Source: Negativicoccus succinicivorans
GTDB taxonomy: Bacteria; Bacillota; Negativicutes; Veillonellales; Negativicoccaceae
Assembly (NCBI RefSeq): GCF_018372215.1
Contig: NZ_JAHAJN010000001.1
Span: 223,113 to 287,112, forward strand
Length of the DNA stretch: 64,000 nt
Direction of reading: 5' to 3'
Shown here piece after piece: positions 7,833-16,191 of this stretch (position 1 is its first letter; each line of letters begins with the position of its first letter). The position numbers and the translations under genes were made by a program. The notes below the pieces were generated by a model. That model was not told where the DNA came from and made no database searches. It saw only the letters and a list, made by a program, of their open reading frames with translations.

Positions 7833-10047
7833 CCGTTTTTATCTCCGTTTCGATGTGCCACGTATGACCATGTAATGATGCGACTATCATTCCTGTCTCT
7901 TCATTATTATACACAGATATACCTTTCGCGCGAAACTCCTCGCTGCCGTCCGCCGTACCTTCACTACCGCTAAAGTTCCCATCGGGCACTGTGATAGCCA
8001 GTTGCGGATGCTGTTGTGCCAATATTGTCCTCGCACTTTGCGCATTCGCTATCACAAGTAAATTCGTCGTACTTGGCAGCGCCAAGGATTTTTCATTTTG
8101 TAATTGTACCAACGCCGATCCTCCCGACATAACCAGTACCGCTCCATTTTGATTGGCAACCAAGCCGGGATATTGAATAAAAGTATCCACCGTTGACATA
8201 ACATGCGTATCTTTGCCATCGGAAATTTCCTGTGCCCGCAGATAGCGATGCGCGGGAAACGGTTCTGCTGTATTTTCACGCGGTGTCACATAAATACAGT
8301 CATCTACAGTAAAAATACCGTAAAAATTTAACGCACGGGTCAGCGCCTGGGGATAATCTTGTCGAGCAAAGCGGCTTTCCTTGATATATAAAACCCGTCG
8401 TTCCCCCGTTTCCAGACAAACGACCCCCACTTGACCGACGTCCGGAACTAAAATGCGCGTTTGTCCATTTTGCGTAATCCTATACAACCCCACCCCAAGG
8501 CAAACGACTAAAAACACTAATACCGGATATTTCAACCGCGCATCCTTAGACTTAAAACACATAACTACTATTTCCAAGCCGACGAAATAGAGAGCAGTTT
8601 CAACGACACTTAACGCGCGAAATCGTAATTGTGCCAACGGTAAATCAGCCACAGCTTGAATCAGTGCAACCGAAATAGCCAGACCATAATGGACGATTCG
8701 CAAGAGTCCCAATGCCGGTAACGTCCAGGCGAAATGCAGAATGACCGCCGCCAATTCTACCGCAATAATGATTTCCAACAACGGCGCGACGACAATATTT
8801 GTCAGTACTGCATAAAGCGGCAATGCCTGAAAATAATATAACAGCAACGGCAACAAAAAAATATTTGCGGCAACGGTAACCGCGATCCCTTGCGCCAGAC
8901 GTAACGGTACATGCAAAAGTGTACGGCACAGTTGCGTACAATGGCCATAAAAAGTTATCAATCCCAATGTGGCGCCAAATGAAAGTTGAAAACTCACATC
9001 ATATAAAAGTAGCGGCTGATACAGCAGCATCAGGGAGCTTACCAAACCTAGCCAATGGGTCGCATCCACGTCGCGTCGAAGCAATATTCCCCCAAATGCC
9101 GCTGCCCCCATCCAAAACGAGCGCACCACAGGCGGTTGCCAACCGGTGATAAATGCATAGGCAAAAACCAATAAAAAAGCGGCGCCATATGTAAGCGATG
9201 CAGGTGCGCGAAGACACCTGCCGAGCCACCAAAGGAGACCGAACAAAAGCGCAATATGAGAACCGGAAACAGATAAAATATGAATAATACCGGAGTCGGC
9301 AAACGCATTAATCAGTTCGGACGAAAGGCCATCATAACCACCCCACAATAAGGCAAACGCCAACGCCGCGGTCGTCTTCGGCAGCGCCTGCGCAAAAAAT
9401 GTCCGCGTCGTCTCGCGCAGGTGTTGCGCCAAAGACAAAAAGTAATAGCCTTTATCCATGCCTGCAATATTAACTCGGGCCTTAAGCGGAACGTATAAAT
9501 TGCCCAGCATTTGTTCTGTGCGATGCCGATAATAAAGTGTTTTTTGTCCGGGATTTTGATAATAGCGAAACGGTTTTAATTTCGCCGCAACTTGCAACAC
9601 GGTACCGACGGAATACGGTTCATACTGCGCGCTGTCCAAATAAAGATACGCTTTCCCTTTGACACTCCTTGTGACACCATCCGGATAGGAAAACATTTTT
9701 AGCGCCACCGGATACCGATATGTTACTTTATCCCCGTCGGCAAAAACCTGCGCTTCCCTTTCCACAGTGACGTGGTATGTACCGGTTTCGTTGTATACAA
9801 AAAAGGCAAGATCCGCTGATTGCTTTTCTTGCCAATGAAATCCTGCCCCGCCTGCAAGTAAACCGCTGAATAAAATTAAAAGCAGCCACTTACGCTCCGC
9901 TTTTTCCGACTTCAGAAAACCAAAAGCGGTAAGTGCGCCGACTGCAATCAATAAAATTCCGTAGACAAGTAACGAATACGTAGTATTTAACGTGATCCCA
10001 AGCGCGACTGCCGATGCAAACAGCAACGCGCCATAATGCCAGATCAA
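7795..10047 (-). CDS. comEC: ComEC/Rec2 DNA uptake channel with degenerate C-terminal domain
   Basis: Inner-membrane channel for single-stranded DNA in natural transformation. The protein has 750 residues. Two N-terminal membrane helices are followed by an OB-like DUF4131 region (about 90-190). The polytopic Competence domain (about 210-490) includes FALLWGGYDGLS and DSGIIHILSVSGSHIALL. The C-terminal 240 residues begin with VPDVGQVGVVCLE, the start of the metallo-beta-lactamase-like domain, but no HxHxDH motif follows. The only clustered histidines (HGHTWH) are near the extreme C-terminus and do not fit the motif. ATGA overlap with comEA, 38-bp overlap with holA. Confidence 0.93.
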   Translation of the reverse strand: MIWHYGALLFASAVALGITLNTTYSLLVYGILLIAVGALTAFGFLKSEKAERKWLLLILFSGLLAGGAGFHWQEKQSADLAFFVYNETGTYHVTVEREAQVFADGDKVTYRYPVALKMFSYPDGVTRSVKGKAYLYLDSAQYEPYSVGTVLQVAAKLKPFRYYQNPGQKTLYYRHRTEQMLGNLYVPLKARVNIAGMDKGYYFLSLAQHLRETTRTFFAQALPKTTAALAFALLWGGYDGLSSELINAFADSGIIHILSVSGSHIALLFGLLWWLGRCLRAPASLTYGAAFLLVFAYAFITGWQPPVVRSFWMGAAAFGGILLRRDVDATHWLGLVSSLMLLYQPLLLYDVSFQLSFGATLGLITFYGHCTQLCRTLLHVPLRLAQGIAVTVAANIFLLPLLLYYFQALPLYAVLTNIVVAPLLEIIIAVELAAVILHFAWTLPALGLLRIVHYGLAISVALIQAVADLPLAQLRFRALSVVETALYFVGLEIVVMCFKSKDARLKYPVLVFLVVCLGVGLYRITQNGQTRILVPDVGQVGVVCLETGERRVLYIKESRFARQDYPQALTRALNFYGIFTVDDCIYVTPRENTAEPFPAHRYLRAQEISDGKDTHVMSTVDTFIQYPGLVANQNGAVLVMSGGSALVQLQNEKSLALPSTTNLLVIANAQSARTILAQQHPQLAITVPDGNFSGSEGTADGSEEFRAKGISVYNNEETGMIVASLHGHTWHIETEIKTDAEGPNLPFSRY

Positions 10048-10595
10048 ATGGTAATATGACGACGCAGCTCTTTGAATTTTCCTTCACCGATTCCTTTGAC
10101 TTCTTCCAAGTCCGTTAATTGACGAAACAGACCATGTTCCCGTCGATAGTCTAAAATTTTTTGCGCAGTTGCCTCACCCACGCCCGGAAGCGTAGTCAGT
10201 TCTGCCAAATTCGCGGTGTTAATATTCACATACCTGATGCCGAGTTGCCCTTCCGGCGGATTAAAGTTGAACGGCACGCTGATTTGCTCACCATCACGCA
10301 ACTTCGCCGCCAAGTTGACCGCTTCCGCATCGGCATACGGTAATAAATTCCCGGCCGCCTGTACCGCATCTTTAACTCGACTGCCGAGCGGCAACCGGTA
10401 CACGCCAGGCTGTTCCACTGCTCCGGCTACGTAAACCAACATATTTTCTTCGACAGGGGAAGCTACCGAAGCGGCTGTCATAGGCATCGGCTCCGGTTGG
10501 GAATCTTCTGCCAGAAAATAGTATAATATTCCTAAAAACGAAAGCGATAAGGCACCTACCAACAGTGCGTGAGTGACGGGTCGAGAAAAATGCAC
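10044..10595 (-). CDS. comEA: ComEA DNA receptor with helix-hairpin-helix
   Basis: Membrane-anchored double-stranded DNA receptor that passes DNA to ComEC. The protein has 183 residues: an N-terminal membrane helix (about 10-28), a spacer, an SLBB-like domain (about 50-105; VYVAGAVEQPGVYRLPLGSRV), and two helix-hairpin-helix motifs at the C-terminus (INTANLAELTTLPGVGEATA and LTDLEEVKGIGEGKFKELRR). It starts with GTG at 10595, preceded by AAGGA. First gene of the comEA-comEC-holA-vanW-polC unit, divergent from the aminopeptidase. Confidence 0.95.
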   Translation of the reverse strand: MHFSRPVTHALLVGALSLSFLGILYYFLAEDSQPEPMPMTAASVASPVEENMLVYVAGAVEQPGVYRLPLGSRVKDAVQAAGNLLPYADAEAVNLAAKLRDGEQISVPFNFNPPEGQLGIRYVNINTANLAELTTLPGVGEATAQKILDYRREHGLFRQLTDLEEVKGIGEGKFKELRRHITI

Positions 10596-10630
10596 CGTTA
10601 ATCCTTCTTTCTCTTATTTTATACGGTTTG

Positions 10631-10659
10631 ATTATATACCCAGTCATACAAAGGAGCAA
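10631..10659 (-). promoter_or_regulatory. comEA operon promoter
   Basis: Read on the minus strand: TTGCTC (10654-10659), a 17-base spacer, TATAAT (10631-10636). The -35 box overlaps the ribosome binding site of the divergent aminopeptidase. I could not identify a clear promoter for the aminopeptidase in the same 70-bp gap. Confidence 0.6.
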
Positions 10660-10665
10660 TGAATC

Positions 10666-11904
10666 ATGGATCAAAAACTTGCAAAATCGTATGCGGATGT
10701 TCTTTTACAATACGGCGTGAACTTGCAGCCCGAGCAACCGTTACTTATTAATGCACCGGTGGAAGCGCATGAATTTGTCACCGTTTTGGTAAATGCCGCT
10801 TACGCGCATGGTGCCGGCGATGTACAGGTCGATTGGCAGTCCGGTAGCGTTTTCGCGCGACGTCTGCAGTGCGCGCAGGAAGATTCGCTGTTGTATATTC
10901 GTCCTTCACAAGTCACCAAGGCGCAAGAATATTTGGCGGAAAATCGAGCTATTATCTCTTTAGTAAGTTGCGATTCGCCGCTTTTCAAAGAAGTACCCAC
11001 GACACGAATTAACGCGTTCCAGCAGGCCAAAAACAAAATATTTCAGTTTTACTCACAAGCCATTATGAACTCGCAAGTGCAGTGGCTGGTAGCGGCCGTT
11101 GCAACCCCCACTTGGGCAGCACTTCTATTTCCGGCCGAAACGCCGGTAATAGCTTTGGAAAAGCTATGGGATGCCATTTTTTATGTTTCCCGTATTCAAA
11201 ACGAAGATGCGTTGGCGGCGTGGCAAAATCATTTAGATACGTTGCACAGACGTCGTCGATTATTAGATGCGTTACGACTGGACACATTGCACTACATGAG
11301 CAAAAACGGCACGGATTTCGTGATTGGCTTGCCGGATACGCATATATGGCAAGGCGGCAATGAAAAAAGCGGCCGCGCGGTTCCGTTCGCCGCCAATATC
11401 CCCACGGAAGAAATCTTTACCGCCCCGGATTTTCGCCGCATGACAGGTCACGTCACCGGCACTCGCCCATTAGTCGTTTACAACCAAACGGTCGAAGGAT
11501 TGGAGCTTGATTTCGTCGACGGCAAAGTAGTGCACGCGGAAGCATCGAAAGGCAAGGAGTCCATCGATCAACTGCTTGCATCGGATGAAGGCGCGCGCTT
11601 TTTAGGCGAAGTCGCACTCGTACCAAAAGATTCACCCATTGCGCAAATTCCCTATTCGTTCTATGAAACGTTAATTGACGAAAACGCCTCCTGTCATTTG
11701 GCATTGGGTGCGGCCTATCCGACTTGCATCACCGAAGGCAAAACAAAAACCGACGACGAATTGACCGCCGCCGGCTTAAACCGCTCGATGATTCATGTGG
11801 ATTTTATGATAGGAAGTTCTGACCTTACCATTATCGGACGCACAAAAGACGGTCGCGAAGTAGAAATCTTCCATGACGGCAATTTCAGTCCGAACTTTGC
11901 GTAG
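10666..11904 (+). CDS. M29-family metallo-aminopeptidase
   Basis: Cytosolic metallopeptidase of the AmpS/PepS (thermophilic aminopeptidase, M29) family, which removes N-terminal residues from peptides. The protein has 412 residues, the usual length. Metal-ligand regions are visible: LGEVALVP, ASCHLALGAAYP, and HVDFMIGSSDLTIIG near the C-terminus, plus the substrate-side GLPDTHIWQGG. The ATG at 10666 is preceded by AAAGGAG. One of only two plus-strand genes in the window; its last 20 bp overlap tail-to-tail with the eamA gene. Confidence 0.93.
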   Translation: MDQKLAKSYADVLLQYGVNLQPEQPLLINAPVEAHEFVTVLVNAAYAHGAGDVQVDWQSGSVFARRLQCAQEDSLLYIRPSQVTKAQEYLAENRAIISLVSCDSPLFKEVPTTRINAFQQAKNKIFQFYSQAIMNSQVQWLVAAVATPTWAALLFPAETPVIALEKLWDAIFYVSRIQNEDALAAWQNHLDTLHRRRRLLDALRLDTLHYMSKNGTDFVIGLPDTHIWQGGNEKSGRAVPFAANIPTEEIFTAPDFRRMTGHVTGTRPLVVYNQTVEGLELDFVDGKVVHAEASKGKESIDQLLASDEGARFLGEVALVPKDSPIAQIPYSFYETLIDENASCHLALGAAYPTCITEGKTKTDDELTAAGLNRSMIHVDFMIGSSDLTIIGRTKDGREVEIFHDGNFSPNFA

Positions 11905-12787
11905 GCTCGCGCGGTTCTTTACTGAAAGTAAGTAAAAGCACCGCGCTCATGACGCAAATAACGCCGATGATTTCTCCCCAACCGAATGACATCCCCAAAA
12001 AGAGCACTGAAAAAACAACTGCGCCAAAGGGTTCCAGACAGGTAAGCACACTGACTGTGGTCGGCGGCAACGTGCGTAACGCATAGAGAAACAAAAAAAA
12101 TGGAATTACCGTTCCGCCTACCACGATGTATAAAAGCATGGGCAGAACTTGCGAATGAAAGAATATAGACCAATCAGTCGCCGGTGTAATCCAATAGCTG
12201 AACATGCTGCCGTACAACATCCCCACGCCCAATAAATAGGGTGCGGGAAAGCGCCGCAGTAACGAAAGCGGGAAAAGGATGTAAAATGCGGCGGCAAAGG
12301 CGGATAAAATCCCCCAGAAAATAGCTATCGGCGAAACGAGGAATTTAGTCACATCGCCGCCCGTCACCAGCAGCACAACGCCGATGACTGCTCCTGTGGT
12401 CGCCAACACATCGGTCAGATTCGGCCAAGACTTGGTGCGCCAAATCGCCCAGAAGAGTAACAACACCGGCGCGGAATTTTGCAATACAGTTGCCACTACC
12501 GCGCTACCTTGCTGAATCGCTTGAAAGTACGTATACTGCATGCCGAAAATACCCAGCACTCCGAACAACGGCATTTCCAGCAGATAAAATTTGCGAGTGC
12601 GTGAAGCGAGTTTTCTCTGCTTGGAGCTCGTTACAAAAAAAATCAGCAAAAATAAAATCCCGCTAAGTGTCATTCGAATCGTGGTTAAGGCCGGTGCCTG
12701 AATCGTCGTGGAAGCAAACAATTGTTGAGCTACTACGCCGCTGATTGCCCAAAAAAGCGCAGCAACTGCAACTGCCCATTTTGCCAT
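11885..12787 (-). CDS. EamA/DMT-superfamily permease
   Basis: Inner-membrane transporter of the drug/metabolite superfamily. It has about 300 residues, ten predicted hydrophobic segments, and the duplicated EamA architecture (FWAISGVVAQQ at the start; FLFLYALRTLPPTTVSVLTCLEPFGAVV in the second half). The substrate cannot be read from sequence. I place the start at ATG 12787, preceded by GGAAAGGA; an earlier in-frame start would run towards the tRNA terminator. It ends tail-to-tail with the aminopeptidase, with no hairpin between them. Confidence 0.88.
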   Translation of the reverse strand: MAKWAVAVAALFWAISGVVAQQLFASTTIQAPALTTIRMTLSGILFLLIFFVTSSKQRKLASRTRKFYLLEMPLFGVLGIFGMQYTYFQAIQQGSAVVATVLQNSAPVLLLFWAIWRTKSWPNLTDVLATTGAVIGVVLLVTGGDVTKFLVSPIAIFWGILSAFAAAFYILFPLSLLRRFPAPYLLGVGMLYGSMFSYWITPATDWSIFFHSQVLPMLLYIVVGGTVIPFFLFLYALRTLPPTTVSVLTCLEPFGAVVFSVLFLGMSFGWGEIIGVICVMSAVLLLTFSKEPREPTQSSD

Positions 12788-12828
12788 ATGGATCCTTTCC
12801 GCGATACTTCGCATATGTAAAAATTTAA

Positions 12829-12855
12829 ACGAAAAAAAAAGCACCCTGACGGTGT
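12829..12855 (-). terminator. terminator after tRNA-Val
   Basis: On the minus strand a short stem (CACC/GGTG around GTCAG) is followed by C and nine T residues, just after the tRNA 3' end. Confidence 0.75.
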
Positions 12856-12859
12856 AAAG

Positions 12860-12936
<77 letters not shown>

Positions 12937-12950
12937 GAGTAATTTTGTTT

Positions 12951-12980
12951 ATTTTACCCGAGAGAAGATATCATTGTCAA
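12951..12980 (-). promoter_or_regulatory. tRNA-Val promoter
   Basis: Minus strand: consensus TTGACA (12975-12980), an 18-base spacer, TAAAAT (12951-12956), about 15 bp upstream of the tRNA 5' end. Confidence 0.8.
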
Positions 12981-12988
12981 GTAAAAGT

Positions 12989-13015
12989 AAAATCCCATCG
13001 AAAGGATGGGATTTT
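12989..13015 (-). terminator. terminator after ynbB
   Basis: An 11-bp stem (core ATCCCATC/GATGGGAT) with a 5-base loop directly follows the ynbB stop codon. A T-rich run follows on the minus strand. Ends the miaB-mutSL-miaA-hfq-ynbB transcript. Confidence 0.85.
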
Positions 13016-13021
13016 TGATTT

Positions 13022-14272
13022 TTATTGCTCAAGCACTTTGGCGGCTGCACCCATAATAGCCAAACGCGAGTGTTCAAATACCAAACCGCCTTGCAAATAC
13101 ACTGTATACGGTGCGCGCAACGGACCGTCAGCGGAAAGTTCAATGGATGACCCTTGCGTGAATGCGCCGCAGGCCATGATAATCGGATCGGCATACCCCG
13201 GTAACTCTCCCGGAACCGGACGAACATAACCATCGACAGGCGACCATGCCTGTAAACCCTCGCAGAACCCGCATAATGCTTTTTCCGTGCCTAATTCGAT
13301 CGTTTGAATAAGATCACTGCGCTCCGTGCCTAATTGCGGTTCGCTTTTGAAACCCAAACGATGAAATACGGCGGCAGCAAATTCGGCGGCGCGTAATGCT
13401 TGTCCGACTACATGCGGCGCCATAAAAAGGCCTTCAAAAAAGAGTCGATACCCCGGCGTATACGAACCCATCTCATCGCCCAAACCGGGCGCCGTCAGTT
13501 GATGCGCCGTGGCTTCGACCAGATCGGCACGACCGACGACATAACTTCCTGTCGGAGCGATCCCGCCACCGGCATTTTTGATCAGAGAGCCGGCTGCAAT
13601 ATCAGCGCCGATTTCGATCGGTTCTTGCGTGGCGGTAAACTCTCCGTAGCAATTGTCGACAAAACAAATCGTCTGCGGATTTTTCGCTTTGATGACACGA
13701 ATGATTTCGGCTATTTCAGTAATTGTCAATGCTTTTCGTTCCGCATAACCACGCGAGCGTTGGATCAATACCAGACGCGTTTTGGGTCCTACCGCATTCG
13801 CTAACGCGGTAAGATCGCAGCGACCGTCTTTCGTAGCAACTTCATAATATGTTACGCCACGCTCTCGCAGATTTCCCGGCGCATTACCGGTAAGCCCGAT
13901 AACCGTTTGCATCGTGTCATAAGGGGTTCCCATCGCGCAGACCATTTCGTCTCCATGGTTAAGTAACGCCAACAAGACTGTCGCCAAGGCATGTGTTCCT
14001 GAAACAAAGTGTGGACGGACCAGCGCTTTTTCCGCACGAAAAACATGCGCAAATACCTTTTCCAAGGTTTCCCTACCGACATCGTCATAACCATAACCTG
14101 TCGTTCCTTGAAAATGAAATGCGGATAATTGGCATTCACGAAATGCCGTTAAGATTTTCTCGGTATTTTTTACCGCGACTTCATCATAGCGCGCAAACGC
14201 TTCCCGACATGTGAGTAAAGCCTGCGTTTCGATCTCCTTAAGCGTAATTGCAGATGATTGTGAATCGTTCAC
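13022..14272 (-). CDS. ynbB: YnbB-type PLP-dependent lyase family protein
   Basis: PLP enzyme of the Cys/Met metabolism fold, often labelled methionine gamma-lyase or aluminium-resistance protein; the true substrate is not established. The protein has 416 residues. Visible features: FHFQGTTGYGYDDVGRETLE near the N-terminus, FVSGTHALATVL, FVDNCYGEF, and the probable PLP-binding lysine at about 232 in GSLIKNAGGGIAPTGSY. It starts with GTG and overlaps hfq by GTGA. The miaA-hfq-ynbB order is conserved in Firmicutes. Confidence 0.9.
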   Translation of the reverse strand: MNDSQSSAITLKEIETQALLTCREAFARYDEVAVKNTEKILTAFRECQLSAFHFQGTTGYGYDDVGRETLEKVFAHVFRAEKALVRPHFVSGTHALATVLLALLNHGDEMVCAMGTPYDTMQTVIGLTGNAPGNLRERGVTYYEVATKDGRCDLTALANAVGPKTRLVLIQRSRGYAERKALTITEIAEIIRVIKAKNPQTICFVDNCYGEFTATQEPIEIGADIAAGSLIKNAGGGIAPTGSYVVGRADLVEATAHQLTAPGLGDEMGSYTPGYRLFFEGLFMAPHVVGQALRAAEFAAAVFHRLGFKSEPQLGTERSDLIQTIELGTEKALCGFCEGLQAWSPVDGYVRPVPGELPGYADPIIMACGAFTQGSSIELSADGPLRAPYTVYLQGGLVFEHSRLAIMGAAAKVLEQ

Positions 14273-14478
14273 TCTTTTTCCCCTTCTTGAATCGTAGAAA
14301 TGGCATGCTTGTAAATCAGCTGTTCTTTTTCCTGACTTTTAAGTAATACTGTGAAATTATCATAATCTTTGACAATTCCCTGCAGTTTAACCCCGTTCAA
14401 AAGATAAATATTAACTGTGGCCTTCGCCTTTTTTAAGGTATCAAGAAAAGCATCCTGTAAATTTATTTTATTTGTCAT
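14269..14478 (-). CDS. hfq: RNA chaperone Hfq
   Basis: Hexameric Sm-like protein that pairs small RNAs with mRNAs. I use ATG 14478 (MTNKINLQDAFLDTL, 69 residues) because GGGAG lies 7 bases upstream, inside the end of miaA. The longer in-frame start would overlap miaA further and add a non-conserved extension. The Sm1 region (NIYLLNGVKLQGIV) and the Sm2 motif (IYKHAIST) are intact. There is almost no C-terminal tail, as is usual in Firmicutes. Confidence 0.97.
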   Translation of the reverse strand: MTNKINLQDAFLDTLKKAKATVNIYLLNGVKLQGIVKDYDNFTVLLKSQEKEQLIYKHAISTIQEGEKE

Positions 14479-14479
14479 T

Positions 14480-15409
14480 TCACGTCTCCCAGTTGTTTTT
14501 AATGATTTGTTGCATGGCATCAGCGAGTGCTTGCGCGCTCGGGTATACGCACGGATCTATGTACGTTATGTATGGCATTCGGCGCAACCAGGTCATTTGC
14601 CGTTTGGCAAAACGCCGCGTATGAAGCTGTATCAAAGCAAGCGTTTCTTCACGTGTCTGCGCCCCCGCAAAGTATGCCGGCCATTCACGGTACCCTATCC
14701 CTTTCCCCGCTTGGCTTATACTACCTTCATGCTTTTGCCAAAGCCAACGCGCCTCGTTTTCCAAACCCTCGGCAAACATTTTTTCAACACGGGCATTGAT
14801 ACGCTCATACAATATCTCACGCGGCGGTACCAGCGCAAATATCGGTCCGGTATACAATGGCTCATCGCTTTGCTTTGTCGCTTCGTAACTGCCTCCCGCC
14901 GCAAGTACGGAAAGGGCGCGAATCAATCGTTGCGGATCGCCTACCGTCCGTGTCGCAAAATATTCCGGAGAACGTTGCCGCATTTCCTCGCGTAATCGTT
15001 CCAACCCTTGCGTGCGATACATTTCATTGTAGCGCTGCGTCCATTCCCGAACCGGTCCGATGTCAGGGAATATATAACCTTCAAGCAATGCTTGTACATA
15101 CAGACCGGTACCACCGACCAAAAAAGGGGTTTTCCCCCGCGCGGCAATATCCGTGATCAGTACCCTGGCACGCTCACAAAATTCGGCCACCGTATAGTTA
15201 TCAGTGACCTCTTTAATGTCCAGCAGATGATGTACGACACGTTTCTGTTCAGCGGGTTTTGCTTTCGCTGTACCGATGTCCAGGCCGCGGTACACTTGAA
15301 ACGCATCCGCCGAAATAATTTCCCCATTGAACATTTCGGCAAGATGCAATGACACTTCTGTTTTACCCGCCCCCGTCGGCCCCATAATAACTACCAGGCG
15401 TTGTTTCAT
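14480..15409 (-). CDS. miaA: tRNA dimethylallyltransferase
   Basis: Transfers dimethylallyl to A37 of tRNAs reading UNN codons, the first step of ms2i6A; MiaB, encoded in the same operon, performs the next. The protein is 309 residues from ATG 15409 (MKQRLVVIMGPTGAGKT), preceded by GGGA and overlapping the upstream methyltransferase stop by ATGA. An alternative ATG nine bases earlier has poorer spacing. The P-loop (about 10-17), SADAFQVYRGLDIGTAK and VGGTGLYVQALLEGY are intact. Confidence 0.97.
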   Translation of the reverse strand: MKQRLVVIMGPTGAGKTEVSLHLAEMFNGEIISADAFQVYRGLDIGTAKAKPAEQKRVVHHLLDIKEVTDNYTVAEFCERARVLITDIAARGKTPFLVGGTGLYVQALLEGYIFPDIGPVREWTQRYNEMYRTQGLERLREEMRQRSPEYFATRTVGDPQRLIRALSVLAAGGSYEATKQSDEPLYTGPIFALVPPREILYERINARVEKMFAEGLENEARWLWQKHEGSISQAGKGIGYREWPAYFAGAQTREETLALIQLHTRRFAKRQMTWLRRMPYITYIDPCVYPSAQALADAMQQIIKNNWET

Positions 15410-16191
15410 AAGTCCCATACCCCGTAAACCACTCGACTATACGTACCGCCGCGTAAAAACGTCGGCGGATGCGTCTTAAACCAGCTCGCGAACGGCCTGT
15501 TTTTAACAATAATACGTTTTTTAGCAACTCGCTTTGCTTCTTCCCAGAGTAATTCATCCAGCCCTGTTTGCGCGGCAAATGTGCGCAATTCAGCCAAGTT
15601 ATTCGTTTGGCTCACCGTATGATGAAACATGAAGTCAAAATAAATGACATCAAAGCGGTTATCCGGTTGTTTTTTAAGATAGTCGCTTACGTCAGCATGG
15701 AGCAAATGAATCCGTCGCAACGCTGCCGTCAATGCCGGTGATTCGGGAACTTGCATGGAACGCAAACCGTCTCTGCCCACTGCATACACCGGAAATGACT
15801 TTTCAAGCGCAATGATTTCCACGTTCTCAGGCAAGGTATACGCGGCCATAATCGCGTCGCTGCCTCGACCGAATGTGGCATCTAAAAAACGTTTGGGAGA
15901 AGCCTCGTACAAAAGGTCGGCAAAATGATCTTGGCGCTTACGTTCCCAATTCAGCGCACGTAGCTTTGCCATTTGCAAATGAAATTCCAGCCGTGTCTTT
16001 CCATCCGTTGCGACTAATCCCCGCTGCAATTGCACAAGCCAATGGGAAATCCGTGTTCGTTCCGCCAAACGACGCAATGATGCATGGCCTCGCTCCACGT
16101 AAGGAAGTTGCCACTCGGACGCCAACTCCTGTGCCTGCATGCGTTGCTCGTTGGTCGGCTTATAGCCGGTCGTAATCCCCCATATCATCAT
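15406..16191 (-). CDS. class I SAM-dependent methyltransferase, RsmJ-like
   Basis: About 261 residues from ATG 16191, which overlaps the mutL stop (TGATG). A Rossmann methyltransferase core is visible: FLDATFGRGSDAIMAAY (motif I), IIALEKSFPVYAV, LHADVSDYL, then FDVIYFDFMFHH. The general layout resembles RsmJ/DUF548 16S rRNA methyltransferases, but the substrate is not certain. The C-terminus (KKRIIVKNRPFASW) is basic, which fits RNA binding. It sits between mutL and miaA, next to other RNA-modification genes. Confidence 0.8.
   Translation of the reverse strand: MMIWGITTGYKPTNEQRMQAQELASEWQLPYVERGHASLRRLAERTRISHWLVQLQRGLVATDGKTRLEFHLQMAKLRALNWERKRQDHFADLLYEASPKRFLDATFGRGSDAIMAAYTLPENVEIIALEKSFPVYAVGRDGLRSMQVPESPALTAALRRIHLLHADVSDYLKKQPDNRFDVIYFDFMFHHTVSQTNNLAELRTFAAQTGLDELLWEEAKRVAKKRIIVKNRPFASWFKTHPPTFLRGGTYSRVVYGVWDL

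Noticed and set aside
7795..7870. HGHTWH near the end of ComEC as a possible metal motif
   Set aside because: The spacing is HxHxxH, but it lacks the Asp-His pair and lies at the extreme C-terminus, far from where HxHxDH sits in the fold.
12785..12844. Longer start of the EamA permease at 12844
   Set aside because: The added residues would be read through the tRNA terminator, and no ribosome binding site fits; ATG 12787 has a good one.
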